A stretch of DNA of 64,000 nucleotides from Cucumibacter marinus DSM 18995 (GTDB lineage Bacteria > Pseudomonadota > Alphaproteobacteria > Rhizobiales > Devosiaceae), in contig NZ_KE386978.1 of assembly GCF_000429865.1 (NCBI RefSeq), positions 373,623 through 437,622 of the forward strand, in the 5' to 3' direction. The position numbers were made by a program, and so were the translations under genes. The stretch's first letter is position 1, and the number at the start of each line of letters is the position of its first letter. Below are positions 25,448-34,133 of the stretch, piece by piece. The notes under the pieces were generated by a model. That model saw only the letters and a program-made list of their open reading frames with translations, was not told the origin of the DNA and searched no databases.

Positions 25448-27179
25448 CTGTTTCGCCCCCTGCCGCAGTCTCGTCTTGCACAGTCTCGTCTTGCACGGTC
25501 TCGTCTTGCGCGGTCTCGTTTCGCGCTGTTGACGGTGCCCTCACCGGTTTGTCGCGCACCGGTTCCGCGTCTTCCGGTGCCGGTGCTTCACTGTCATCCG
25601 GCTTTGTGGCGGCTTCGCGGTCCGCCTCCGCCTCAAGCCCTTCGACATAGCGCATCATGCGCCAGTCGCGAAAGGTCCAGAGCCGCCAGTCGGCCTGGCG
25701 TTCGGCCAGAAGCCGTTTCTGGATCCCCACGCGGCTGCCGGCGCCAAGGTCGCTGATATGCGCAATCAGATAGGCGCCATCAGGCACATCGCCGGCTTTG
25801 TAATGGTTGTGGTCGAGATTGTAGCGGGTGATGAGGCTCGAAAAGTCGACGAAGCAGGCGCCATAGATCAGCGCCATCGCCGCGAGTCCGTTGACCCCGA
25901 TGAGCCAGGCGAGAGCATAGGCGCGGCTCAGCTTGACGATGATCAGCACCAGCCCCAGCGCCACCAGCCCCATCCACAAGAAGGCGGCGACGCGCAGATG
26001 GGTCAGGCCGTAAGCTTCGACGTAAAGCCCGAGCCGGGTCATCGCCGAAGCGACCAGCAGCACATTCTGGGCAACCCAGATCATCGTCAGCCAGCGGATC
26101 GGGCGCGAGGCCGCCGCGGTGCTGCCGGGCCGGGTCGAGAGAATGACGAAGCCCGCCGCCAGCAGCGCGGTCACGATCAGCGGATAGGCACCGCGATGGG
26201 CGTATTGGGCATAGGTCAGGCCCTCGGGCAGCGCCGCACCGCCCCAAAGGATCGCAATGTCTGAGACCGATTGCAGCGCGAACAACAGGTTGAACACGAT
26301 CAGCGATCTCAGGATCGAGGCATCGTTGAAGAGCGCCTTGCCCAGCATCGCTTCGGCAAGTGGCGCCTCTGCCGCCTTTGCCTTTGCGCGACGCCGCATG
26401 GTCATGGCGATGAACGGCCAGACCAGCGCGCCGGCGACCAGAAACTCGATGGCATGCACCGGGGTCAGCCAGGAGAGATTGACGAAGGTCCAGATATTGA
26501 CGGTCGCCAGCTCGAACACCGGATTGGCGTTGACGAACAGCGCCGCGAAGATCAGCGCCACACCCAGCGGCAGGATCCAGCCGGTCAGCCCGCCGGGTTT
26601 CAGGTGGATCTGGGCCGGCAGGACGATGATGGCCACGAGCCCGCGGAACCATTGGGCGGGCACCGACAGCACGAAGCCGATCAGCGCGCCCGGCGCGGCG
26701 ACCGGTCCGCCATCCAGCCGGCCGGCGGCATAAAGCGCCAGAAGCCCGAGCATGCCGAGGGAGGCCAGCACCGAAAGCGAGCTGACATTCTCAACCAGGG
26801 GCAATGTGGCGCCGACAAGCAACAGACCCGCCGGCCAGGTCGGGCGGTGCCGGAGGCCGGGCCAATGCGCCGCGATGACGGCCAGACCCGTCAGTGCCAC
26901 GAACAAGGTCGCCGACAGCCCCAAGCCAAGGGGCGAGTAGACATGGCCGCCGAGAAGGAAAGGAATAATGAGCAACACGCTGAGGATGAAGCTGATGCCG
27001 ACCGGCGTACCCTGCCCGGTTGTTTCAACCGTCATAAACATCAAGGGGCTCGCCGCCATCAGTGCGATCAGGGCTGCGAGGCCGAAGCGGCGAAGGGTGC
27101 GGTTCGGGCGCTTGGGCAGGCGTGCTGCCGGCGGTGACGTGATGCGGCCAGCCGGTGCATCCATGGTTTCATCGCTCAT
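25416..27179 (-). CDS. DUF4173-family polytopic membrane protein
   Basis: About 587 residues, with some 12-13 hydrophobic helices between residues 28 and 460, then a soluble C-terminal region. The block WLTPVHAIEFLVAGALVWPF, the HRGAYPLIVTALLAAGFV segment and YNLDHNHYKAGD are typical of DUF4173/DUF4153 proteins of unknown function, found near two-component genes. The last ~60 residues are hydrophilic, with four 5-residue repeats (QDETV type) from a 15-bp tandem array at 25469-25528. Start at ATG 27179 (MSDETMDAPAGR) behind GGGGGAGAG; the 32-residue upstream extension is not family-like. First or second gene of the leftward cluster ending in selO. Confidence 0.8.
   Translation of the reverse strand: MSDETMDAPAGRITSPPAARLPKRPNRTLRRFGLAALIALMAASPLMFMTVETTGQGTPVGISFILSVLLIIPFLLGGHVYSPLGLGLSATLFVALTGLAVIAAHWPGLRHRPTWPAGLLLVGATLPLVENVSSLSVLASLGMLGLLALYAAGRLDGGPVAAPGALIGFVLSVPAQWFRGLVAIIVLPAQIHLKPGGLTGWILPLGVALIFAALFVNANPVFELATVNIWTFVNLSWLTPVHAIEFLVAGALVWPFIAMTMRRRAKAKAAEAPLAEAMLGKALFNDASILRSLIVFNLLFALQSVSDIAILWGGAALPEGLTYAQYAHRGAYPLIVTALLAAGFVILSTRPGSTAAASRPIRWLTMIWVAQNVLLVASAMTRLGLYVEAYGLTHLRVAAFLWMGLVALGLVLIIVKLSRAYALAWLIGVNGLAAMALIYGACFVDFSSLITRYNLDHNHYKAGDVPDGAYLIAHISDLGAGSRVGIQKRLLAERQADWRLWTFRDWRMMRYVEGLEAEADREAATKPDDSEAPAPEDAEPVRDKPVRAPSTARNETAQDETVQDETVQDETAAGGETDGGTYHPGGR
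25469..25528. repeat. 4 x 15-bp tandem repeat in the DUF4173 gene tail
   Basis: Units TCTCGTCTTGCACAG, TCTCGTCTTGCACGG, TCTCGTCTTGCGCGG and TCTCGTTTCGCGCTG at 25469, 25484, 25499 and 25514. In the leftward gene they encode repeated five-residue units (NETAQ, DETVQ, DETVQ, DETAA). Second in-frame 15-bp array in the window. Confidence 0.9.
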
Positions 27180-27330
27180 GATGCTCTCCCCCGTCAGTGC
27201 CGGGTTCGGGCCAGCCGACATGAAAGCGGGCCCGCCGGCGTTCGGCAGGAGGCAGAAGGGCGGCGTGGCGGGCAAAGGCCGAACCGGCCTCCGTCAGCCA
27301 CCAGCTGTCTGTGGCGATGCGCTCAGGCAT
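27169..27330 (-). CDS. Possible small protein upstream of the DUF4173 gene
   Basis: A frame of 53 residues from ATG 27330 (an upstream ATG at 27402 would give 77) with host-like codon choice (GCC, CGC, GAG, CTG). It reads MPERIATDSWWLTEAG and then an Arg-rich segment. Its stop overlaps the first codons of the DUF4173 gene, which could couple translation. No family recognised. Equally it may be an untranslated leader; the call rests on codon bias and overlap only. Confidence 0.35.
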   Translation of the reverse strand: MPERIATDSWWLTEAGSAFARHAALLPPAERRRARFHVGWPEPGTDGGEHHER

Positions 27331-27636
27331 CGGCGCGCCGCGAGGGGGAAAGCCCGCGGGACGCAAGCGGTGTGAAGGGTGGGAATATGCAGCCTTTGTC
27401 ATGCCGGTGATGATGCCGGGCCAATCGGCACATCATCGCGGCGGGTTTGCGCAAGCCTTGCGCATTCATGTGCAGAAAGCGCGCAGCCGAATACCCGTCG
27501 CGCGCAGCCTATGGGTTCTGACCCTGCCCTCGAACGCCCATCCGCCTTGATTTCGACCCGTTTTGCCCTTTTTCAGAGATGGGGCGACTGATAAACCCCG
27601 TGAAGTGTTCGCCCCCAGCTCTTGGAGAATCCCCGG

Positions 27637-28149
27637 ATGCAGCGCCGTGTTCTGATCGGATTATTTGCCTCAACGCCGTTTCTCACCGCCTGCACCTTTG
27701 GCAGTAGCAGTGATTTCGATCCGGTCTCGGTCGATCAGCGCGCCGCCGAAGCCGCGATCAACGAAATCCGGCGTCAGCACGGGCTTCAGGAGCTGCATCA
27801 TGACCGCGTCCTGCAGATCGCGGCCAATAACCAGGCCCGGCTGATGGCCGAGGCCGACACGATGAGCCACAGCGTATCAGCGGGCAATGATTTCGGCGCG
27901 CGGATCAAGCGCACCGGCTTTTCCGGTCCGGCAGCCGAGAACCTTTCTGCCGGCCGGGTTTCGGTGTCCTCGGCGCTTGGCGGGTGGATGCGGTCGCCAG
28001 GCCATCGGCAAAACATGCTCAATCCGGCCTTTGACGCCTATGGGCTGGCTGCCGCCCGTGTTGGGCCGGAGCGCGACAGCCGCTACGGTATTTACTGGGC
28101 GATGCTGCTGGGCGGCCCGCGCCCGCAATTCGTGCCGCGCAGTGTGTGA
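27637..28149 (+). CDS. CAP/SCP-domain lipoprotein
   Basis: 170 residues from ATG 27637 (GGAG nine bases upstream). A short hydrophobic signal ends in the lipobox LTAC (cysteine at residue 22). The rest is a CAP (cysteine-rich secretory/antigen 5/PR-1) domain: INEIRRQHGLQEL, NNQARLMAEADTMSHS, AENLSAG and GGWMRSPGHRQNMLNP, the histidines and glutamate forming the usual cavity. Bacterial CAP proteins are envelope proteins of mostly unknown activity, some binding sterols or lipids or acting in envelope assembly. Monocistronic. Confidence 0.88.
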   Translation: MQRRVLIGLFASTPFLTACTFGSSSDFDPVSVDQRAAEAAINEIRRQHGLQELHHDRVLQIAANNQARLMAEADTMSHSVSAGNDFGARIKRTGFSGPAAENLSAGRVSVSSALGGWMRSPGHRQNMLNPAFDAYGLAAARVGPERDSRYGIYWAMLLGGPRPQFVPRSV

Positions 28150-28227
28150 TCTTCTCGCGGGTTTTTCAGCGTTTAGAACAGGGTAACTCCACACTGGTAT
28201 CGTTCGGGATCGTTTGAAGGAGGCACC

Positions 28228-29436
28228 GTGCCCCTCGATCCTGTCCCCGTTCTGTTTGCGACCAACTGCCTGTTTGCGCTGGTCGCAGCGCAGATGATCT
28301 ATTTCTGGCTACAGAACCGCCACGCCATCTGGCTGCTGTGGTGGGCTGCGCCGTTCCTGATCGCCATCGCGGCACTGGGTGCCTATGGCAGCGGCCCGGT
28401 TGCGGGCGAGGCCCTGGACCTCGCCTGGCCGCAGGCCGTGTTGCTCACCTGTTTCTGGTGCCTGTGGCAGGGGGCGCGGCTGTTCGAGCGGCGCCGGATC
28501 ACGGTCTGGCCAATCCTTGTGGCGGCAGGGGGCTGGGTGCTCGCCTGCCAGATCCCCGAATTCGCTCAGAGCGTGCCGCTGCGGGTCTCGACGTCTTCAG
28601 TAGCGCGGGCCGCTTTTCTTGGCATGACCGCGTTCGAATTCTGGCGCGGCCGGACAGAACGCCTGCCGTCCCGGCGCATGGCCATCATCATTGCCGGTTC
28701 GCTCGCCGCTTTCAGCGCCTTCCGGGTGTTTGCAGCCTTTTTCCTGCCCTTCCCGCTTGGCGGTCTTGAGCCGACCCAGGCGGCCTTCGTCATTCAGACC
28801 GGAATCGTGATCGCGCATGGTGCCACGCTGACCTTGCTGATCGTGTCTCTTTCAAAGGAGCGCGAAGAACGCACACAGCGCCAGTTCGCCGCCCACGATC
28901 CGCTGACCAGCCTCAGAAACCGCCGCGCCTTCGAGGAGGACGCGCCTGCGATTGCCCGGCGGCAGGCGAGGCGCAACGCCCCGCTTTCGGTGTTGATGTT
29001 CGATCTCGATCACTTCAAGAAAATCAATGACCGGTATGGTCACAGGGCCGGTGACATGGCGCTCATCGCCTTCGGGGCGATCGCCGAGGCGCGGCTGGGG
29101 GCGCAGCACTCGCTTTACAGGCTTGGCGGGGAGGAGTTCTGCGCGCTCTTGCCCGGCACGACCGACCGAGGCGCGCGCAAGATCGCCAATCGTATCCGCC
29201 GCGAATTCGCCGACAGCTTCGAGACCTTCGATTTCGTGCCGCCCCTGCCCAGCGTCAGCGTCGGTATCGCAACCTCCATCGCGGGAGAGGTCAGTCTCGA
29301 AACCCTGTTGCAGCGCGCCGACCGGGCGCTTTATGTCGCCAAGGCGCGAGGCCGCAACCGGGTGATCCTGGCCCGCGACCAACTCGGGCTGCGGCTGCGG
29401 GCGCCGGTGACCGGACCGGAGACCGCGGGGGCCTGA
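28228..29436 (+). CDS. Membrane diguanylate cyclase (GGDEF), paralogue A
   Basis: 402 residues. Seven or so hydrophobic helices fill residues 8-205 (start MIYFWLQNRHAIWLLWWAAPF), followed by a short helical linker and a GGDEF domain with DLDHFKKINDRYGHRAGD and the signature RLGGEEF near residue 300. All nucleotide/metal residues for c-di-GMP synthesis from two GTP are present. The inhibitory RxxD site normally just before the signature is absent (GAQH instead), so product feedback should be weak. Starts at GTG 28228 with GAAGGAGG upstream. A close paralogue follows 150 bases later. Confidence 0.9.
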   Translation: MPLDPVPVLFATNCLFALVAAQMIYFWLQNRHAIWLLWWAAPFLIAIAALGAYGSGPVAGEALDLAWPQAVLLTCFWCLWQGARLFERRRITVWPILVAAGGWVLACQIPEFAQSVPLRVSTSSVARAAFLGMTAFEFWRGRTERLPSRRMAIIIAGSLAAFSAFRVFAAFFLPFPLGGLEPTQAAFVIQTGIVIAHGATLTLLIVSLSKEREERTQRQFAAHDPLTSLRNRRAFEEDAPAIARRQARRNAPLSVLMFDLDHFKKINDRYGHRAGDMALIAFGAIAEARLGAQHSLYRLGGEEFCALLPGTTDRGARKIANRIRREFADSFETFDFVPPLPSVSVGIATSIAGEVSLETLLQRADRALYVAKARGRNRVILARDQLGLRLRAPVTGPETAGA

Positions 29437-29595
29437 CCGCCCTGAAACCGGTTAAAGTACCAATTTCATACCGGCTGGTCCCGGGAGACGCTTTCCCGGT
29501 TTGAAATCCTGCAGATATTTGCAGCTGGCGTTCAATTGTTTAGATGCCGGTAACCGGCTGGATATAGGGTTTTCCCCTATTCAGGGGGGATGCGC

Positions 29596-30846
29596 TTGCC
29601 CGTTGATTTCTACACATTGAGGCTGCTGGGCACGGTCATCATTGCCCTTGTATCGCTTCAGCTGGTCTATTTCTGGTCTCAGAATCGACGCGCCACATGG
29701 CTTTTGTGGTGGGCGGCGCCGTCGGCCATGGTGGCGGGCACCTTCTTCGCCTATCGCGATGCAACGCCCAAGGGCACGCCCATCGACATGATGGTTTCGA
29801 ACGCGCTGGTATTTGCCACCTTCTGGTGCATCTGGCAGGGCACGCGCACCTTCGAGCGGCGCCAGGTCTCGCCATGGCCGCTGGTGGCGGTGATCGCCCT
29901 GTGGTCCGGTCTCGTGCTCTTGCCTGGCTTTGCCGACAGCGTGCCGCTGCGCGTGGCCCTGGCCTCCATGGTGATGGCCGGGTTCTCCGCCCTCGCGGCG
30001 CATGAACTCAAGCGCGGACACAAGGAAGATCTGCCGTCGCGCCGGGCCGCCACGCTGGTCATCAGCGTCCTGGCGGTCTTGTGCGGGTTCAGGGTGCTCG
30101 GGGCGTTCTTTCTGCCCTTTCCGCTTGGCGGGTTGCCGCAGACCAGCGATGCAGCCTCGCTCTATGTCATGGTGATCCTGATCGTTGCCGGTTCGGCGAC
30201 GGTCCTGATGGTGTCGATGAGCAAGGAGCGGCTCGAGATCGTTCAGCGCGACCGGGCCCTGCGCGATCCCCTGACCGGGCTGCGCAACCGCCGGGCGCTC
30301 GAGGAAGATGCCCACAGTCTGATCCGGGCCGGGGGCAACCGGGAACCGGTCTGCCTGATGATCTGCGATCTCGACCTGTTCAAGGTGATCAACGACACTT
30401 ATGGCCACAGCGCCGGGGATGCGGTGCTGGTCGCTTTCGGCGCCATCGCCGGCTCGCGGCTGCGCAAATCCGACGGGCTCTACCGCCTGGGGGGCGAGGA
30501 ATTCTGCATCCTGCTGCCAGGCTGCGACGGCACCGCGGGCGCGGCGATCGCCGAGCGCGTCCGAAGTCATTTCGCCCAGTCCTTCCGCGGGCCCGATCTG
30601 GCCCCGCCCTATCCGAGCGTCAGCATCGGGGTGGCGGCGGGCACCGCAGGCAAGACCGATCTCGAAACCCTGATGCGGCGGGCCGACCGGGCGCTTTATG
30701 TCGCCAAATCGCGCGGCCGCGACCGGGTGGTGCTGGCGCGGGGCCGCCGGAAGGCCTCGGCCAGGCCGGCCGATGGCCACCGGGAACCGGATCCGCCCAC
30801 GCCATGCGCCTTGCCGGCGCCGGCGCCCGCCACTTCAGCCGCGTGA
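29596..30846 (+). CDS. Membrane diguanylate cyclase (GGDEF), paralogue B
   Basis: About 416 residues, same architecture as paralogue A: multi-helix N-terminal sensor (LVYFWSQNRRATWLLWWAAP), then GGDEF domain with DLDLFKVINDTYGHSAGD and YRLGGEEFCILLPG. Unlike A it has an RxxD inhibitory site (RKSD) immediately before, so feedback by c-di-GMP is expected. TTG 29596 is chosen over ATG 29590: AGGGGGG is correctly spaced only for the TTG, and from there the distance to the shared YFW motif is identical to paralogue A (27 residues). C-terminal ~35 residues are Arg/Pro-rich. The sensory ligand of this N-terminal domain type is unknown. Confidence 0.9.
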   Translation: MPVDFYTLRLLGTVIIALVSLQLVYFWSQNRRATWLLWWAAPSAMVAGTFFAYRDATPKGTPIDMMVSNALVFATFWCIWQGTRTFERRQVSPWPLVAVIALWSGLVLLPGFADSVPLRVALASMVMAGFSALAAHELKRGHKEDLPSRRAATLVISVLAVLCGFRVLGAFFLPFPLGGLPQTSDAASLYVMVILIVAGSATVLMVSMSKERLEIVQRDRALRDPLTGLRNRRALEEDAHSLIRAGGNREPVCLMICDLDLFKVINDTYGHSAGDAVLVAFGAIAGSRLRKSDGLYRLGGEEFCILLPGCDGTAGAAIAERVRSHFAQSFRGPDLAPPYPSVSIGVAAGTAGKTDLETLMRRADRALYVAKSRGRDRVVLARGRRKASARPADGHREPDPPTPCALPAPAPATSAA

Positions 30847-30976
30847 ACCGTCAGCCGGGGTCAGCAGACAACCGGGCATGGCTGCAGTTCGGGTGTTGCC
30901 CTCATTTCGGGTTTTGCTTGGCCGGTGCCATCGGATAGGCTCGCCCTCCCGATTGCACACAAAATTGTTGCCCGCC

Positions 30977-33847
30977 ATGCACCTTGTTCTCGTCGACGGC
31001 TCGACCTTCATTTTTCGCGCCTTTCATGCCCTGCCGCCCCTGTCGCGCAAGTCGGACGGGTTGCCCGTCGGCGCCGTCTCGGGCTTTTGCAACATGCTGT
31101 TCAAGCTGACCGAGGACCTCAAGGGTGCCGACGAGCCGACCCATATGGCGGTCATATTCGACCATTCGGGCAAGAGCTTCCGCAACGAGATCTATCCCGA
31201 CTACAAGGGCCACCGGCCGGATGCGCCCGAAGACCTGATCCCGCAATTTCCCCTCACCCGCGAGGCGACCAAGGCCTTTTCCATCTCCTGCATCGAGCAG
31301 GAAGGCTATGAGGCCGACGACATCATCGCCACCTATGCCACCCAGGCCGCTGAAGCGGGGGGCAAGGTGACCATCGTGTCGACCGACAAGGATCTCATGC
31401 AGCTGGTGTCCGATCAGATATCGCTGCTCGATACGCTCAAGAACCGGGTGATCGATGCCGAGGCGGTGTTCGAGAAATTCGGGGTCGGGCCCGACAAGGT
31501 GATCGAGGTGCAGTCGCTTTCCGGGGACAGCGTCGACAATGTGCCCGGCGTGCCGGGGATCGGCATCAAGACCGCGGCCCAGCTGATCAATGAATATGGC
31601 GACCTTGAAAACCTTCTCGCGCATGCCGCCGAGATCAAGCAGAACAAACGGCGCGAAAACCTCATCGAATTCGCCGAGCAGGCGCGCATTTCGCATCAGC
31701 TCGTCACGCTGAAGAAAGACGTGCCGGTCGAGCACCCGATGGAGGACCTCGCCCGTCAGCCGATCGATGCCAAGGCGCTGATCCCCTTCCTCAAGGCGAT
31801 GGAGTTCAACACCTTCACCCGCCGGGTAGCCGGGCTGCTCGATGCCGACCCCAATGAATTCGACGCCGACGACACGCTTTCCGCTGATGGCGGGGCGGCG
31901 GACGGGGCCGAGGCCGGGCGCACCGACATCGCCAATTCGGGCGGCGACCCGACCCCGGAGGAATTCGCCGAGCGCCAGGCTGCGAAGATCGCCGAGATCC
32001 CGGTCGATCACACCGGCTATGTGGCCATCACCGACATGGCGGTGCTCGAGAGCTGGATCGAGACCATCCGCTATCAGGGCTTTGTTTCGATCGATACCGA
32101 GACCACCGGGCTCGACAATCAGCGGGCCGGGCTTGTCGGCATCTGCCTTGCCACCGCGCCGGGCAAAGCCTGCTATATCCCCCTCGAACACACCGAGGGT
32201 GCCGACGATCTGCTCGGCGGCGGCCGTGCGCCGGACCAGCTCGACACCCGCGCCGTGATCGAGGCGCTCAAGCCGGTTCTCGAAGACCCCGGCATTTTGA
32301 AGATCGGGCAGAACCTCAAATACGATATGGGCATTCTCGCCCGCTACGGCATCGATCTTGCGCCCATCGACGACACCATGCTGATCGCCTATGCGCTCGA
32401 TGGCGCGCGCAACAATGGCATGGATGCGCTGTCCGAGCGCTGGCTCAAGCATTCCCCGATCCCGTTCAAGGAGATTGCGGGCTCGGGCAAATCGATGAAG
32501 ACCTTCAATGAGATCGACATCGAGACGGCGACGAAATACGCCGCCGAGGATGCCGATATCACCTTGCGGCTGTGGATGGTTTTGAAGCCCCGGCTGGTCG
32601 CGGAAGGCGCCACCACGCTTTACGAAACCCTCGAACGGCCCCTCGCCCCGGTGCTGGCGCGCATGGAGCGGCGCGGCATTTCGGTCGACCGGCAGATCCT
32701 CGCCCGGCTGTCGGGCGATTTCGCCCAGCGCGCCGCCGCGCTCGAAGCGGAAATCCACGAGCTGGCCGGCGAGAAGTTCAATGTCGGCTCGCCCAAGCAG
32801 TTGGGCGACATCCTGTTTGGCAAGATGGGGCTTGAAGGCGGCAAGAAGACCAAGACCGGCGCCTGGGCTACCGGCGCCAGCGCGCTCGATACCCTCGCCG
32901 CGGAAGGGCATGAACTGCCCCAGCGCGTGCTCGACTGGCGCGGGCTCACCAAGCTGAAATCCACCTATACGGATTCCCTGCCCGAACACATCAATCCCGA
33001 GACCAAGCGGGTGCACACTTCCTATTCGCAGGCCGCCGTCATCACCGGGCGGCTGTCCTCGAACGATCCCAACCTGCAGAACATTCCGGTGCGTTCCGAG
33101 GACGGGCGCAAGATCCGCACCGCCTTCGTTTCCGCGCCGGGCAAGAAGCTGATCTCGGCGGACTATTCCCAGATCGAGTTGCGGGTGCTGGCGCATATCG
33201 CCGATATCGATGCGCTCAAAAAGGCCTTCGAGGACGGTCTCGACATTCACGCCATGACCGCGTCCGAGATGTTCAACACCCCGGTTGAGGGCATGGATCC
33301 GATGATCCGCCGGCGCGCCAAGGCGATCAATTTCGGCATCATCTACGGCATTTCGGCCTTCGGTCTGGCCAACCAGCTCGGCATCTCCCGCAGTGAGGCC
33401 GGGGATTACATCAAGACCTATTTCGAGCGCTTTCCGGGCATCGAGGACTATATGGAAGCGCAAAAGAAGTTCGTGCGCGAGCATGGCTATGTCGAGACGA
33501 TCTTCGGGCGCAAATGCCACTACCCCGACATCAACACCTCGAACCCCAATCACCGCGCCTTTTACGAGCGCGCCTCGATCAACGCGCCGATCCAGGGCTC
33601 GGCGGCAGACATCATCCGCCGCGCCATGATCCGCATGGAAGGGGTGCTGGAGAAATCATCTGTGCCCGCCGAAATGCTGTTGCAGGTGCACGATGAACTG
33701 ATCTTCGAGGTGCCGGACGATGCCACCGACAAGGCCATCCCGCTGATCACCGAGGTGATGATCGGCGCCGCCGAACCGGCGGTGAAACTGCGCGTCCCGC
33801 TCCAGGTCGACGCCAAGGCGGCGGACAATTGGGAAGCGGCTCACTGA
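30977..33847 (+). CDS. polA: DNA polymerase I
   Basis: 956 residues with all three domains: 5' nuclease (residues 1-~300, MHLVLVDGSTFIFRAFHALP, YEADDIIATYA, SGDSVDNVPGVPGIG), proofreading 3'-5' exonuclease (~350-560; metal residues intact in SIDTETTGLD and LKYDMGILARYGI), and family A polymerase (~570-956; SADYSQIELRVLAHI, RRRAKAINFGIIYGIS, QVHDELIFEV). It removes RNA primers and fills gaps in replication and repair. ATG 30977 is chosen because it opens the conserved nuclease start; the frame upstream overlaps the cyclase gene. The stop is followed by the reverse-transcriptase locus. Confidence 0.98.
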   Translation: MHLVLVDGSTFIFRAFHALPPLSRKSDGLPVGAVSGFCNMLFKLTEDLKGADEPTHMAVIFDHSGKSFRNEIYPDYKGHRPDAPEDLIPQFPLTREATKAFSISCIEQEGYEADDIIATYATQAAEAGGKVTIVSTDKDLMQLVSDQISLLDTLKNRVIDAEAVFEKFGVGPDKVIEVQSLSGDSVDNVPGVPGIGIKTAAQLINEYGDLENLLAHAAEIKQNKRRENLIEFAEQARISHQLVTLKKDVPVEHPMEDLARQPIDAKALIPFLKAMEFNTFTRRVAGLLDADPNEFDADDTLSADGGAADGAEAGRTDIANSGGDPTPEEFAERQAAKIAEIPVDHTGYVAITDMAVLESWIETIRYQGFVSIDTETTGLDNQRAGLVGICLATAPGKACYIPLEHTEGADDLLGGGRAPDQLDTRAVIEALKPVLEDPGILKIGQNLKYDMGILARYGIDLAPIDDTMLIAYALDGARNNGMDALSERWLKHSPIPFKEIAGSGKSMKTFNEIDIETATKYAAEDADITLRLWMVLKPRLVAEGATTLYETLERPLAPVLARMERRGISVDRQILARLSGDFAQRAAALEAEIHELAGEKFNVGSPKQLGDILFGKMGLEGGKKTKTGAWATGASALDTLAAEGHELPQRVLDWRGLTKLKSTYTDSLPEHINPETKRVHTSYSQAAVITGRLSSNDPNLQNIPVRSEDGRKIRTAFVSAPGKKLISADYSQIELRVLAHIADIDALKKAFEDGLDIHAMTASEMFNTPVEGMDPMIRRRAKAINFGIIYGISAFGLANQLGISRSEAGDYIKTYFERFPGIEDYMEAQKKFVREHGYVETIFGRKCHYPDINTSNPNHRAFYERASINAPIQGSAADIIRRAMIRMEGVLEKSSVPAEMLLQVHDELIFEVPDDATDKAIPLITEVMIGAAEPAVKLRVPLQVDAKAADNWEAAH

Positions 33848-33901
33848 GTGAGGCGTGGCTGCTGCAGGTGTGCCTTCCACAAGAAATACTTTTCGGCACC
33901 C

Positions 33902-33929
33902 TTGAATAGTCCTCGGCAACCACTATCTT
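33902..33929 (+). promoter_or_regulatory. Candidate promoter for the RT-associated RNA
   Basis: TTGAAT at 33902-33907 and TATCTT at 33924-33929, 16 bases apart, four of six consensus matches in each box. Predicted start near 33936, immediately before the first hairpin of the structured region. It lies 55 bases after polA. Confidence 0.45.
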
Positions 33930-33935
33930 ATTGCG

Positions 33936-34133
33936 GCCCTAGGCGCCCGGCCTAGGCGGCGTGTGTTTAGGACGGCAAGCGCAATTCGCGTTGCCGCCGC
34001 GAGTACAGTGGCGAAAGCCATCTCGTCTCCTCGACACATGGTGCTACTATAGCACACTAGGTAAGCAGCGAACGGATGCCTCGCATCGCGGAGTTAGGTA
34101 ACAGAGCCGGGTGTCAGATGAACGGTATCACAG
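33936..34133 (+). ncRNA. Candidate structured non-coding RNA preceding the reverse transcriptase
   Basis: At least five short hairpins occur in about 200 bases: CCTAGGC/GCCTAGG (33938-33944 with 33950-33956); CGGCAAGCGC/GCGTTGCCG with a bulged G (33973-33982 with 33988-33996); TGGC-GAAA-GCCA with a GNRA tetraloop (34009-34020); GTGCTA-CTA-TAGCAC (34041-34055); and GATGC-CTC-GCATC (34075-34087). No protein-coding start with a ribosome site is evident. An RNA directly upstream of a lone RT is the layout of defence RT systems (DRT2, DRT9) and retrons, where it serves as template. Boundaries are estimates; the RNA itself is inferred. Confidence 0.6.

Noticed and set aside
29437..29589. c-di-GMP riboswitch between the two cyclase genes
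   Set aside because: Only a weak CCGGGA/TCCCGG hairpin (29481-29499) is present; conserved GEMM elements are missing.
30902..33553. 883-residue open frame antisense to polA
   Set aside because: Shadow of a high-GC gene; the + strand frame is unmistakable DNA polymerase I and the antisense frame has no family resemblance.
33848..34133. Retron msr/msd upstream of the RT
   Set aside because: No flanking a1/a2 inverted repeats were found and the RT lacks the retron VTG and NAXXH motifs. A retron is not fully excluded, but a DRT/UG-type locus fits better.
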